A stretch of DNA of 64,000 bases from Microcoleus sp. FACHB-672 (GTDB lineage Bacteria > Cyanobacteriota > Cyanobacteriia > Cyanobacteriales > Oscillatoriaceae), in NCBI RefSeq assembly GCF_014695725.1, contig NZ_JACJOU010000032.1, positions 82,320 through 146,319 of the forward strand. The letters are read 5' to 3'. The position numbers and the translations under genes are program-made. The notes below the pieces were generated by a model. That model was not told where the DNA came from. It saw only the letters and a list, made by a program, of their open reading frames with translations, and did not search any database. How positions within the stretch are numbered: position 1 is the first letter of the stretch; each line of letters opens with the position of its first letter. Shown here piece by piece: positions 55,598-64,000 of this stretch.

Positions 55598-55673
55598 GCT
55601 CACTTGCTCAGCAAAAAAAATGCTTTAGTTTGCAATTTACCACGATACGCTTTATCAGGGTATCAGTCTTAAG

Positions 55674-56756
55674 TTATATCGGTTTTAGATTTTGGTTATT
55701 TCCGATAGAATTAGGGCGCACACCCGCAATTTTTAGGCGGATGCGGTAAAGGCTTTTACCGGCTGTGATATAAAGTGCTTTGCTGTCGCTGTCTCCCCAG
55801 GCTAGATTTGTCGCAGCTTCGGGGACTTCTATTGTTCCAAGAAGATTGCTTGCCGGCGAGAATACCCACACCCCTCCAGGGCCGGTGCTATAAATATTAC
55901 CCTGAATGTCTGTTTTCATTCCGTCAGGAACGCCTTTTTTGTTAGGATCTTTCAGTTCTGCAAAGATGCGTCCATTTATTAAGCTTCCATCGGAATTTAC
56001 ATCAAAAGCTCGAATGTGACCTTTGTCGGAATCGTCTATATAAAGCGTTTTCTCATCAGGAGAAAAGGTAAGTCCGTTGGGACGCACAAAGTCTTTAACG
56101 AGCAAGGTTAATTTGCCATCTGGGGCAATGCGGTAGACCCCATAGAAACCTAGTTCTTCTTGCTCTTTTTTGATGCCATAAGGTGGGTCGGTAAAGTAAA
56201 TACTGCCATCTGATTTGACAACAAGATCATTTGGGCTGTTTAACGATTTTCCTTCGTATTTATCAGCTAAGGTCACAATTTTGCCGTCTATTTCAGTGCG
56301 CGAGACGCGACGGTTAGTGTGTTCAGCCGTAATTAAACGTCCCTCCCGATCTAGTGTGTTGCCATTGGATTTTCCTGAGGGCCGGCGAAAGATTTCTGCT
56401 TTTTGATTTTCTTGCAATTGATAAATAGTATCGCCGTTTATATCACTGAAGAGTAAAAAACCTTCGGGATGCCAAACCGGCCCTTCGATAAATTCAAATC
56501 CTTCAGCGAGTTTTTCTACTTCAGAGCTTTTATCTTTAATCGCTTCCATACTGTTTTTATCCTGTAATTTTCGGGATTGTAGAATTTTTATTACAAGGTT
56601 TTTTGCTGGATTTTCAAAATTATCAATTTTGTTGATATTCTTTGACAAGGGTTGTAAATGTTTTGGCTTGCTAGACGCTGTTGTAAACACAGTGAATAAC
56701 AGGCTAGACAGTATTATCCCAAAAAGAATGATTTTTCTATTAAAATTTTGGTTCAT
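55674..56756 (-). CDS. SMP-30/gluconolactonase-like protein, exported
   Basis: 360 aa six-bladed propeller. N-terminal signal helix (IILFGIILSSLLFTVFTTAS). Propeller motifs include EFIEGPVWHPEGFLLFSDI, TAEHTNRRV, SPNDLVVKSDGSIYFTDPPYG, RPNGLTFSPDEKTLYIDDS and VPDGMKTDIQGNIYSTG, containing the Glu, Asn and Asp metal ligands of the SMP-30 family. Likely a periplasmic lactonase on sugar lactones or phosphotriester-like compounds. Downstream of the small gene at 56776 in the same direction, 19 bp away, so perhaps an operon. Confidence 0.87.
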   Translation of the reverse strand: MNQNFNRKIILFGIILSSLLFTVFTTASSKPKHLQPLSKNINKIDNFENPAKNLVIKILQSRKLQDKNSMEAIKDKSSEVEKLAEGFEFIEGPVWHPEGFLLFSDINGDTIYQLQENQKAEIFRRPSGKSNGNTLDREGRLITAEHTNRRVSRTEIDGKIVTLADKYEGKSLNSPNDLVVKSDGSIYFTDPPYGIKKEQEELGFYGVYRIAPDGKLTLLVKDFVRPNGLTFSPDEKTLYIDDSDKGHIRAFDVNSDGSLINGRIFAELKDPNKKGVPDGMKTDIQGNIYSTGPGGVWVFSPASNLLGTIEVPEAATNLAWGDSDSKALYITAGKSLYRIRLKIAGVRPNSIGNNQNLKPI

Positions 56757-56775
56757 CGCTTAATTTATTAATTTA

Positions 56776-57138
56776 TCACAACTTCGTCTCCAATTTTATC
56801 TGATTAATTCTTTCTATCCAAACTTCATTATCATCTAATGTAAAAATTATGCGTTTGTAAGGTTCATTGTTTAATTCTAAAGTTAAATAATTTTTATCGT
56901 TTGTAACATACCAAAATTCTTTACCCTGTTTGGTGTAATAAGTGCCGGCTTTAATCACGCCTGGGAGAAACGTACCGGGGGCACGGAGTTCTGCCCAATT
57001 ACTCAGAGGTTCTTCATGGGTTACTCGTTCAATATGATCTAGGGGGATTTCAAAAGTTTTATTGGGGGTAAACGCCCATAGTTGCTCATACCACTCCAGT
57101 TCGATGTATAGTTGGTTGTTAATAATATTCAAATTCAT
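56776..57138 (-). CDS. Hypothetical protein (120 aa)
   Basis: ATG 57138 is favoured because GAGGAAACAGG precedes it; five upstream codons are open. Not a family I recognise. The sequence is beta-rich and begins NIINNQLYIELEWYEQLWAF; the central EIPLDHIERVTHEEP and FLPGVIKAGTYYTKQGKEFW pattern resembles bacterial PH-like domains. No signal peptide. It directly precedes the SMP-30 gene and may be co-transcribed with it. Confidence 0.65.
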   Translation of the reverse strand: MNLNIINNQLYIELEWYEQLWAFTPNKTFEIPLDHIERVTHEEPLSNWAELRAPGTFLPGVIKAGTYYTKQGKEFWYVTNDKNYLTLELNNEPYKRIIFTLDDNEVWIERINQIKLETKL

Positions 57139-57452
57139 TGCCTGTTTCCTCATTCCAAAGAGGGAAATCGTAGATTGCTTAAGCGCCGGCTACTTGTAGG
57201 TTAGCACAACCGGCCTCAACGTTTGCCAGCTAACTCAACAGCCAAGGCACAAAAATGTTATCCACTTGCAAAATAGTTGAATTGTTCCATTTGCCTAAAA
57301 ATAGCAGAAGTGCTAAAGTTTCCTGACGTTAATCTCAACTCGTAAGAACCGGATCGGATATCCTCACTGCCGGTAGAAAAAGAGCTTTGGCAAAATATAA
57401 AGAGTACCCTCCCCCTCAAACTCATCTGTATACTCTCAACCAGGCAAAATTC

Positions 57453-57980
57453 ATGATTTATTCGGAAAATCTTAAACAACCCGATAAGCCGGCTTCTACC
57501 GCCCCAATAACCCGCGCTTATAGTCAAGACGATGTTCAGCAAATTCTCCATTTAGCACTGACGCGCCAAGAAGAAGGTGGCGAAATGTCTCGCGCACAGT
57601 TATTGGAAATTGCCCATGATTTAAATATCTCCTCAGAAAATCTCCAGGCAGCAGAAATTGAGTGGAATAACCGGCAGGGAGAATTGCAAAGCCGACAGGT
57701 GTTTGATGCTTATCGGCACAGTAAATTGCAACAGAATTTTGTCAAATTTTCAATTGTCAACTCTTTTTTCGTGCTGTTGAATTTAGTCTCAAGTCACGAA
57801 CTTTCTTGGTCACTTTATATTGTACTAGCTTGGGGGTTGGGACTGGCGTTGCAAGGTTGGAAAACTTATCAAACTGAAGGCGAAGAGTATGAGCAAGCTT
57901 TCCAGCGGTGGCGCGTCAAGAAACAATTGGGGCAGTCATTTAATACATTAATGATGAAGTGGCTTAAGCCCAGCCTTTAG
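57453..57980 (+). CDS. 2TM-domain protein with N-terminal helix-turn-helix-like module
   Basis: 175 aa from ATG 57453; a TTG at 57387 is less likely. N-terminal half contains a short helical module (YSQDDVQQILHLALTRQEE; MSRAQLLEIAHDLNIS) of the SHOCT/DUF1707-like type often fused to membrane tails. Two membrane helices in the second half (about FSIVNSFFVLLNLVSS and LYIVLAWGLGLALQGW) form a 2TM domain. Membrane protein of unknown role; similar proteins are scattered in cyanobacteria. Confidence 0.78.
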   Translation: MIYSENLKQPDKPASTAPITRAYSQDDVQQILHLALTRQEEGGEMSRAQLLEIAHDLNISSENLQAAEIEWNNRQGELQSRQVFDAYRHSKLQQNFVKFSIVNSFFVLLNLVSSHELSWSLYIVLAWGLGLALQGWKTYQTEGEEYEQAFQRWRVKKQLGQSFNTLMMKWLKPSL

Positions 57981-58046
57981 AAGTTGACGGTGAAAAATTC
58001 AAATTTGTAGGTTGCCGATTTTCATGGGTTTCAGCAACGCCGATTT

Positions 58047-58088
58047 TTTAACCGCAGATAAACGCAGATAAACGCGGATAAAATAAGG
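58047..58088. repeat. TCTGCG-type repeat, inverted orientation
   Basis: ACCGCAGATAAACGCAGATA followed by AACGCGGATAAAA, the complement of the dispersed repeat at 21650 and 45900. Sits in the convergent 2TM-recJ gap and ends beside the recJ stop. Confidence 0.82.
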
Positions 58089-58090
58089 CT

Positions 58091-60547
58091 TTATGCCCAT
58101 TTTATCTGGGCTAGTTTCTGGGCTGGATAAACATACCAACGATGCAACCTTTTTAATTCCATAGCGAGGGAGAAAGTCTGAGGAAAGTCTGGGCAGGGAT
58201 AGCCTAATTCTCGCAAACCGGCAACCACGGTGCAAGGCGCAACCCACCATTGTTGACTGAGTTGCAGCAAGTTAATTGGCTTGTCTGGGGAGTTTTTTAG
58301 ATATTTTTGTAAATGCGATTTTAATTCAGTCGCAGTCGGCATTAGTGGCACTTGATCGCACAGATAAATTTGACGGGGTTTTCCAATGGCTAGCAACCAC
58401 TGCAAATGACTTCCAGAAGGCGGCAGTGTCCATAATATAAAAGCATCACAAATATGCCGGGGACGATCATATTCAATTTCACAATTGGTTAAATCTGCCG
58501 CTATCTCTGGCTTACCGGCACCATAAATCAACACTTTCCCCTGCAATTGTGATAATAATTGATTAAAATTGCTAACTTTCACCCATTCTGGCACAATTTG
58601 AATTGCCGGCGCTTTCGGGTAAAGAAGGGTAAGTGTTAGGCTATTAGAATAGCTAGAATTAGGAGATTTAAGGATTTTTCCTCCTCTCCCACTTTCTTCC
58701 CCACTACTTTCAGGAAGCCGCACACCGGCTAACTCTAATTCAACCGTTGTGTTGCCATTCCAATTATTTTCTTTCAACTGAAAAGCGACATCTACTCGTG
58801 TTGGTAACGGAAAGTAATCTCCCCAGCGCCACGCAACTGCTTTAATTCGTGCCGGCGGCTGGCAAGTTAGCGCATCAGCTTCTTGCACAAGGGTGACTTT
58901 AATATGTCCTTTCCCAATCGGTTTTTGTTCAACTACGCGCACATTTGGCGTCCAAAAAACAGGTTCTCGGTTGTCAATTCCGCAGGGTTGTAAGGCATCA
59001 ATTTGCTGATAAAGATCTAAATTAATTTGATGTAAATTAACCAGCGTATCAATTTGCACCAGCGGTTTCAGGTGTGCGGGATCTAGGCATTTATGAGCAA
59101 ATTTACTGAGGCGTTCCCGCAAGGCTTCTATATTGCCGGCTGCCATTGAAAAGCCTCCGGCTGCCCGATGTCCGCCGTATTTTCCTAATAAATCATCGCA
59201 AAATTGCAACGCTTCAAATATATTAAATTCTGGAATACTTCGCGCTGAACCCCGAATATGTTCTTCGCTTTCAAAAGTTCCGATAAACACCGGCACTCCG
59301 TAACGTTCCACTAACCGCGAGGCAACAATCCCAATAACGCCGTGATGCCAATTCGGTTGCACAACCACTAAGACGCGTTCTTGCTGTATATCTACATCAC
59401 TATTTTCAACATAAGCAATGGCTTCTTGTTCAATTTGGGCGCAAAGTTGTTGCCGGCGCTCATTAATTTGCTCGCACTGCATTGCTCTTTCAAGTGCTAA
59501 CCCCATGTCATCAGTTGTTAGCAATTCAATCACAATTTGAGGATCGCCAATTCGCCCCACGGCATTAATTCTAGGGCCAAGACGAAATCCAATATCTTCT
59601 GGTTTTAAAGTTTTTGAATCTTTAATTGGTGGGTGAGAATTTTCTCCCCCCTTCCCCCTGGCAGAGACACCGGCAACTTGAATTAATGCCTGCACCCCGG
59701 CTAATTTTGAGTTGGGTAATTGTCGCAATCCCAGTTTTACCCACCGCCGATTGACGCCGGTTAAAGGTGCTAAATCAGCAATCGTGCCGAGTGTCATCAA
59801 TTCTCGCAGGGGATGAATTAATCCGTGAGTTTTGTCAAGTTTTTGGGCAAGGGTAATCGCGAGAATATAAGCGACTCCGACACCGGCAACGCCTCGATAG
59901 GGAGAATCTTCACGAATTAGTTTGGGATTTAAAATTGCGTTTGCCGGCGGCAATTTTTCTGGGATGTCGTGGTGATCTGTGATAATAATTTTTAAGCCAA
60001 GCTGACGCGCTCTATCTACAGGATCGTAGGCAGAAATGCCGTTATCTACGGTTAAAATGAGCTGCACGCCATCGCTGTGGAATTCTTCGACAATTCGCCG
60101 GTTGATGCCATAACCTTCTTGCATCCGGCTAGGAATGGCGTAATCTACGCTCGCGCCTAACCACCGCAGTGCTCTAATTAATAAGGCAGTGCTCGTCATG
60201 CCATCGGCATCATAGTCACCGCAAATCGCGATTTTATGTTGCGATGTGATCGCTTCTTGCAATAACTCCACACTCATTGCTAAGTCGGGAAATTCATCGA
60301 GGGGGGAGGGTAAAAGCAAGGAGTCTGGGTTTAAATACGCTTCTGCTTGCGCCGGCGTCTCAATGCCTCGATCAATCAACACCTGTGCCAGTACCGAAGA
60401 TAAGCCGGTTGCCGCCGCCAGTTGTGCCGCTAATTCTGGTTTTTGGGGGAAAATCTGCCACCGCTGATTGGGTAGCCGGCTATTCCGGGGAGGCTGATGG
60501 CTTAATTCGTCTAACACAGCAGTTTTAATTCCAGTACATTTAGCCAA
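58091..60547 (-). CDS. recJ: Single-stranded-DNA exonuclease RecJ
   Basis: 818 aa DHH-superfamily 5'-3' exonuclease for mismatch repair and recombination. Motif I GDYDADGM (110-117), motif II LTVDNGI, motif III ITDHHDIPE with Asp191-His192-His193, then AVGRIGDPQ, and a DHHA1 region with the GGHRAAGGFS motif. An OB-fold region follows. The C-terminal ~200 residues are an extension typical of cyanobacterial RecJ. Start at TTG 60547 gives MAKCTGIKTAV; a GTG at 60517 is the alternative, and no ATG is in frame nearby, so the start is uncertain. Confidence 0.93.
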   Translation of the reverse strand: MAKCTGIKTAVLDELSHQPPRNSRLPNQRWQIFPQKPELAAQLAAATGLSSVLAQVLIDRGIETPAQAEAYLNPDSLLLPSPLDEFPDLAMSVELLQEAITSQHKIAICGDYDADGMTSTALLIRALRWLGASVDYAIPSRMQEGYGINRRIVEEFHSDGVQLILTVDNGISAYDPVDRARQLGLKIIITDHHDIPEKLPPANAILNPKLIREDSPYRGVAGVGVAYILAITLAQKLDKTHGLIHPLRELMTLGTIADLAPLTGVNRRWVKLGLRQLPNSKLAGVQALIQVAGVSARGKGGENSHPPIKDSKTLKPEDIGFRLGPRINAVGRIGDPQIVIELLTTDDMGLALERAMQCEQINERRQQLCAQIEQEAIAYVENSDVDIQQERVLVVVQPNWHHGVIGIVASRLVERYGVPVFIGTFESEEHIRGSARSIPEFNIFEALQFCDDLLGKYGGHRAAGGFSMAAGNIEALRERLSKFAHKCLDPAHLKPLVQIDTLVNLHQINLDLYQQIDALQPCGIDNREPVFWTPNVRVVEQKPIGKGHIKVTLVQEADALTCQPPARIKAVAWRWGDYFPLPTRVDVAFQLKENNWNGNTTVELELAGVRLPESSGEESGRGGKILKSPNSSYSNSLTLTLLYPKAPAIQIVPEWVKVSNFNQLLSQLQGKVLIYGAGKPEIAADLTNCEIEYDRPRHICDAFILWTLPPSGSHLQWLLAIGKPRQIYLCDQVPLMPTATELKSHLQKYLKNSPDKPINLLQLSQQWWVAPCTVVAGLRELGYPCPDFPQTFSLAMELKRLHRWYVYPAQKLAQIKWA

Positions 60548-60749
60548 TCATAAAGGCTCGTGGCGAGTTTGGGTTGCCGATGCCGGCATAACGCTGAGGA
60601 AAGCAACGGTAACTCAGGTTGCCGGTGGAAACTCCAACCATAAAACTAGAAAATGAACATCGCTTGATTACACCCAAAACTGGAAAATGATCATTTAGGT
60701 TAAGCTTTTGATCATCTACAATCAACAATTATCACGGGCATCAGGGTGA

Positions 60750-62045
60750 ATGATCGATCTAAGTCAGCTCGCTCCCGATTCTACCATCGGCCACCTTCCC
60801 ACCCACCACTTTCTAGTGAGTCTCTCGACACCAGGGAAGCTGGTAGCAAAAACATTTGCCTATCAACCAGATATCCCCGGCGTCATCATTACCAGCAACC
60901 TGCGGGTGGTGGGGATGATTTCTCGGCGCAAGTTTCAAGAATGGAGCAGCCAGCCTTATAACGTTGATCTTTATATGGAGCGCCCCATTCAAGTGCTGTT
61001 AGATTCTGTCAAAACTCCTCCTCTACAGCTCAATGCTACTTGCGGAATTGATGAGGCTGCTCGAATTGCTCTCAATCGCTCTGAAGATTTAGTCTATGAA
61101 CCGATTGTGGTGCTATGTGATGACAAAAGCTATCGCTTGCTAGATATGCAAGTTCTTTTGTTAGGCTTGTCGCAAATGTTAACGCTTTCAAATGAGATAA
61201 TCCGGTTGCAAAAAATTGAAAAATTAGAATATCTTTCCCGACTACAGCGAGAACAAGATAAAGGAAAAGGATACACGCAATTATTAGAGTTTAATTTGTT
61301 GGAAATTCAAAAGCAAAATCAGCAGTTAACCTTCCAGCAATCCAAGTTGATCAAACAATCTAAAAAAATAGCTCAGCTCAACCAGCAATTTGTTGAAATC
61401 GGCCAACTGCTTTCTGTAGAGGGTAGAAATGCCTTTCATGCCACCTTTACAGGAGTGAATGCGATTTGCCGCAACACCGATCAAATTGTTGATATTGGCA
61501 GAGCCTTAGCGAAAGAGCTAGAAACCGTTAATACGGCTTCTGTACAGATTTCCAAAGTAAGCCAGCAAGTCCGTTACTTGGCTGTGCAGGCAGCAATTGT
61601 TGCCAATCGTGCCGGCGGGCAATTTAATGAATTCAGTAAGGTAACTTCTGAAATTGGCAAATTAGTCACTCAAACATTTGATGCAGGACGTCAGATGGAT
61701 CAACTGGCGAATCGCTTTAAAAGGCGGGTTCAAGAACTCACCGAATCAGCGAGACAAGGCGCAACAGTGGCGAAATCCTTAGTGCAAAAAATTGAACGAG
61801 CAGAAGGGGCACTTTCAGAATTAGAAGAACTGGTCAAACATCCACATTCTTCCATTGCTTCACCCACTCCAGAAAATAGCCTACTTGAAGAAATAACAGA
61901 AGCGCAGTCTTTGATGCAAAAAATTGAACAAGCAGAAGGGGCGTTAACAGAAATAGAAGATGTCGTAAAACAGCAGGATCTTTTACGTTTAATTCAAAAA
62001 ATAGACGGAGTATTGAGCCGGCATCGTCAAAAGTTACTGCAATAA
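60750..62045 (+). CDS. Soluble chemoreceptor-like protein with CBS-like N-terminus
   Basis: 431 aa, no membrane segment. Residues about 1-130 resemble the CBS-like input module found at the start of many cyanobacterial GGDEF and kinase proteins (PGVIITSNLRVVGMISRRKF; RPIQVLLD; EPIVVLCDDKSYRLLDMQ). A coiled coil follows (EKLEYLSRLQREQDKGKG). The part from about 230 to 350 resembles the methyl-accepting protein signalling hairpin: YLAVQAAIVANRAGGQFNEF parallels the consensus LLALNAAIEAARAGE. The tip is divergent, so interaction with CheA/CheW is uncertain. The end repeats LVQKIERAEGALSELEE / LMQKIEQAEGALTEIED. Function: perhaps a cytoplasmic sensor-scaffold. Confidence 0.7.
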   Translation: MIDLSQLAPDSTIGHLPTHHFLVSLSTPGKLVAKTFAYQPDIPGVIITSNLRVVGMISRRKFQEWSSQPYNVDLYMERPIQVLLDSVKTPPLQLNATCGIDEAARIALNRSEDLVYEPIVVLCDDKSYRLLDMQVLLLGLSQMLTLSNEIIRLQKIEKLEYLSRLQREQDKGKGYTQLLEFNLLEIQKQNQQLTFQQSKLIKQSKKIAQLNQQFVEIGQLLSVEGRNAFHATFTGVNAICRNTDQIVDIGRALAKELETVNTASVQISKVSQQVRYLAVQAAIVANRAGGQFNEFSKVTSEIGKLVTQTFDAGRQMDQLANRFKRRVQELTESARQGATVAKSLVQKIERAEGALSELEELVKHPHSSIASPTPENSLLEEITEAQSLMQKIEQAEGALTEIEDVVKQQDLLRLIQKIDGVLSRHRQKLLQ

Positions 62046-62156
62046 TCCAATCAAACTTCTTTTAGATTTCTCGCAATAGCCCGAAGTATTCGCATCCAAC
62101 TGTTAACTTGATTGCAAGCATCCTGATTTTGTCAGGGCATAGCATTCGGATAATAA
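62046..62156. other. Gap before the inverted-repeat cassette
   Basis: The 111 bp between the chemoreceptor-like gene and the left inverted repeat hold nothing I recognise. Confidence 0.4.
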
Positions 62157-62205
62157 TACCAAAGCCGGTTATGATTAGCGATTGATTCACCCGTGCCTAA
62201 TCAGG
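62157..62205. repeat. Left inverted repeat of the SDR/DUF1348 cassette
   Basis: 49 bp beginning TACCAAAGCCGGTT and ending CCGTGCCTAATCAGG. It matches the reverse complement of 63786-63834 at 47 of 49 positions. Similarity continues inward beyond 62205 (about 6 of 8), and a matching GATTTAGTAT lies at 62241-62250. Confidence 0.9.
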
Positions 62206-62341
62206 CTGTCGATGCTGCAACAAGGAGTCTGAGTCAACCAGATTTAGTATTAGAGATTACATATCTGGGGTAAGTTTTCGTATTTTCGCTACGTGTTACA
62301 GGCAGCCCTTTCACCCCTCAACAACTACAGGATTCATCATC

Positions 62342-63091
62342 ATGAAGAAACTAGAAGGAAAAGTTGCTCTTGTCACCGGCGGTACCAGCGGCATCGGTCT
62401 TGCCACTGCCAAGCGCTTTGTTACAGAAGGTGCCTATGTCTTTATCACAGGTCGTCGTCAAACTGAACTGGATGCTGCCGTGAAAGAGATTGGTGAAAAC
62501 GTCACGGGTGTTCAGAGCGATGTCTCTAATCTTGCAGACCTCGATCGCCTATTCGCCACAATCGAGCAAGAGCAAGGACACCTTGATGTCGTCTTCGCCA
62601 ATGCCGGCGGTGGAGAATTCGCCCCACTCGGAGCAATTACAGAAGAACACTTTGACAAAACCTTCAACACGAACGTCAAAGGTCTGCTGTTCACCGTACA
62701 GAAGGCGCTGCCTCTGTTGCCAGAGGGGGCTTCCATCATCCTGAATGCCTCTCAGACGACTACGGTAGGCACCCCAGCTTTCAGTGTTTACAGTGCTACC
62801 AAAGCCGCCGTGCGCTCGTTTGCCCGTAATTGGATTCTCGATCTCAAAGGGCGCAAGATTCGGGTTAACGCCATTAGTCCTGGCGTGGTTCCTACTCCTG
62901 CTTACAATGCCCTGGGGGTGAGTGATGAGCAGGTGCAGGAATTCGTAGATAGCCAAGCCAGCGTTATTCCCCTGGGAAGAGTCGGGACGCCCGATGAGAT
63001 TGCCAAAGCCGTTGTCTTTCTCGCTTGTGACGACAGCAGCTTTGTCAACGGCATCGAGCTGTTTGTTGATGGCGGTATGGCACAGATTTGA
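62342..63091 (+). CDS. SDR-family oxidoreductase
   Basis: 249 aa classical SDR. Cofactor motif [16 protein letters not shown], Ser in LNASQT, YSATKAA as YxxxK, and PGVVPTPAY. Full length, ATG at 62342, no obvious ribosome site. It is clearly different from the tandem pair at 17848/19011. Similar to widely distributed enzymes of unknown substrate, often annotated glucose-1-dehydrogenase or quinone reductase-like. It lies inside the inverted-repeat cassette with the DUF1348 gene 169 bp downstream, so they probably move together. Confidence 0.88.
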   Translation: MKKLEGKVALVTGGTSGIGLATAKRFVTEGAYVFITGRRQTELDAAVKEIGENVTGVQSDVSNLADLDRLFATIEQEQGHLDVVFANAGGGEFAPLGAITEEHFDKTFNTNVKGLLFTVQKALPLLPEGASIILNASQTTTVGTPAFSVYSATKAAVRSFARNWILDLKGRKIRVNAISPGVVPTPAYNALGVSDEQVQEFVDSQASVIPLGRVGTPDEIAKAVVFLACDDSSFVNGIELFVDGGMAQI

Positions 63092-63260
63092 AGCGCCGTC
63101 GCAAGCGGATTGGTAATGTTGCAAGCGGACTGTGTATTGTTCACTTTCCGCTCAACTCAAACCACTCAAGAAGGGAGGAATAAACCAGAGGATAATTGCC
63201 TCTTTAAGTTGGAGCTAGCTCATAGAAACGCTTGAAATGCTAGTTTTACACCACCCTACT

Positions 63261-63740
63261 ATGAACAAACCCGAAAATCCTCGACTACCCCTGCCGCCTT
63301 TCGATCATGAATCCGCCATCCAAAAAGTCCGAATCGCAGAAGATGCTTGGAACACACGTAACTCAGAACAAGTATCACTTGCTTACACGTCGGATAGCGT
63401 TTGGCGCAACCGCTCAGAATTTCTATCCGGTCGTGAGGCGATCGTACAGTTCTTGACACGGAAGTGGCTTAAAGAATTGGACTACCGTCTTATCAAAGAA
63501 CTTTGGGCTTTTCGGGACAACCGAATTGCTGTCCGGTTTGCTTACGAATGGCATGATGATGCCGGCAACTGGTTCCGTTCCTACGGCAATGAAAATTGGG
63601 AATTTGACGAACACGGATTCATGCGGTGGCGTATTGCCAGCATCAATGACCTGCTCATTCAGGAAAGCGAGCGCAAATACCATTGGATACTGGGTCGTCG
63701 TCCTGATGATCATCCCGGATTGTCCGACCTCAATCTTTGA
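63261..63740 (+). CDS. DUF1348 / NTF2-like family protein
   Basis: 159 aa; ATG 63261 is preferred, since the family usually begins just before the PLPPF segment; ATG 63237 is possible. One domain of the NTF2-like fold with the DUF1348 pattern ([78 protein letters not shown]). It is a cone-shaped pocket protein, sometimes an enzyme, with no known substrate. Downstream of the SDR inside the inverted repeats. Confidence 0.87.
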   Translation: MNKPENPRLPLPPFDHESAIQKVRIAEDAWNTRNSEQVSLAYTSDSVWRNRSEFLSGREAIVQFLTRKWLKELDYRLIKELWAFRDNRIAVRFAYEWHDDAGNWFRSYGNENWEFDEHGFMRWRIASINDLLIQESERKYHWILGRRPDDHPGLSDLNL

Positions 63741-63785
63741 GAAGCCGGAGCAACGAGCCTATCATACTAAATCCCGTATCGAAAA

Positions 63786-63834
63786 CCTGATTAGGCACGG
63801 GTGAATCAGTCGCTAATCCTAACCGGCTTTGGTA
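63786..63834. repeat. Right inverted repeat of the cassette
   Basis: Reverse complement of the left repeat (62157-62205), two mismatches in 49. Ends GGTA with TA outside. Confidence 0.9.
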
Positions 63835-63951
63835 TAAAATATTGCATTTCACCCAGATCTCATTGATCCAAATGCTATGACTACGGAGATACAGCGCTTT
63901 TGAGAGATATGAGGTACACTCAAGGGAACATTAAAGGTATTGAGAATCATA

Positions 63952-64000
63952 ATGAAACCGTACTCAGTAGATTTGCGAGAAAAAATAGTCAATGCTTACG
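63952..64000 (+). CDS. IS630-type transposase, 5' end only
   Basis: The last 49 bp encode MKPYSVDLREKIVNAY, the standard opening of IS630-family transposases (the helix-turn-helix start MKPYSxDLRxKIVxAY). The rest lies beyond the window. No left inverted repeat for it was recognised between 63835 and 63951. It is too short to judge whether it is intact. Confidence 0.8.
   Translation, partial: MKPYSVDLREKIVNAY

Larger units (their letters stand above)
62157..63834. mobile_element. Putative passenger-gene cassette bounded by IS630-type inverted repeats
   Basis: A 1678-bp segment with 49-bp terminal inverted repeats facing inward. The ends read TA-CCAAAGCCGG and CCGGCTTTGG-TA, the form expected for IS630/Tc1 elements, which duplicate a TA target. 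It carries an SDR gene and a DUF1348 gene but no transposase. A separate IS630-type transposase begins 118 bp beyond the right end. Mobilisation in trans is inferred; the sequence shows only the repeats and TA ends. Confidence 0.6.

Noticed and set aside
1..64000. tRNA or rRNA genes
   Set aside because: Gaps were read by eye for the conserved T-arm pattern (GGTTCRA) and acceptor pairs; none was found. A covariance-model scan would be needed to be certain.

Overview
The window looks like chromosomal DNA of a filamentous, non-heterocystous cyanobacterium (Oscillatoriales/Microcoleus-like; inferred from gene content, not proven). The evidence is an FtsH2-type thylakoid protease, menaquinone/phylloquinone genes menF and menD, DUF1997 and DUF4079 proteins, a class III (phaE-phaC) polyhydroxyalkanoate synthase, zinc-ribbon Ser/Thr kinases with WD40 or RDD tails, SLH-porin-like and AMIN-amidase envelope proteins, heptanucleotide STRR repeats, and occasional HIP1 octamers (GCGATCGC). 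A second palindrome, TGCCGGCA/GCCGGC, is scattered very densely through genes and gaps. No rRNA, tRNA or CRISPR array was recognised.

Layout. 0.3-8.4 kb: a CsoR/InrS-type metal sensor, a secreted CHAT protease-like gene paired with an SLH-domain outer-membrane gene, a lysozyme-like enzyme, an atypical SDR, and DUF1997 and DUF4079 genes. 9-10.7 kb: a hemerythrin-domain protein and a cupin. 11-17 kb: a consolidated PHA locus (phaE, phaC, then phaA, phaB and an alpha/beta hydrolase), interrupted by a VKOR-like gene and a 1.3-kb gap holding what reads as a dead phasin gene with two in-frame stop codons. 17.8-21.5 kb: two tandem paralogous SDRs and an ankyrin-repeat protein. 21.9-33.4 kb: a fused GHMP kinase/UDP-sugar pyrophosphorylase, AmiC-type amidase, an AT-rich TPR protein, a prolyl-hydroxylase-like 2OG oxygenase, purH and a GH57/DUF3536 enzyme. 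34.1-43.8 kb: Ca2+/H+ antiporter, two zinc-ribbon kinases and a large PAS/GAF/GGDEF/EAL protein. 44.2-50.1 kb: menF, menD, ftsH. 50.4-57.9 kb: M28 peptidase, a relic of a hybrid kinase, an intact response-regulator/histidine kinase, an aldo/keto reductase, an SMP-30 protein and small hypotheticals. 58-64 kb: recJ, a soluble chemoreceptor-like protein, and an SDR + DUF1348 pair enclosed by near-perfect inverted repeats with TA ends. The window ends in the first 16 codons of an IS630-type transposase.

How the genes work together. PhaA and PhaB make (R)-3-hydroxybutyryl-CoA and PhaE/PhaC polymerise it. MenF and MenD are the first two steps from chorismate to the naphthoquinone ring. The AmiC amidase, lysozyme-like, SLH and CHAT proteins act in the envelope. 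The kinases, GGDEF/EAL protein, response-regulator kinase and chemoreceptor-like protein form a dense signalling section. Gaps are rich in small repeats: heptamer STRRs, a TCTGCG-type dispersed repeat at five places, a 110-bp tandem array before menD and a palindromic element near 26 kb.
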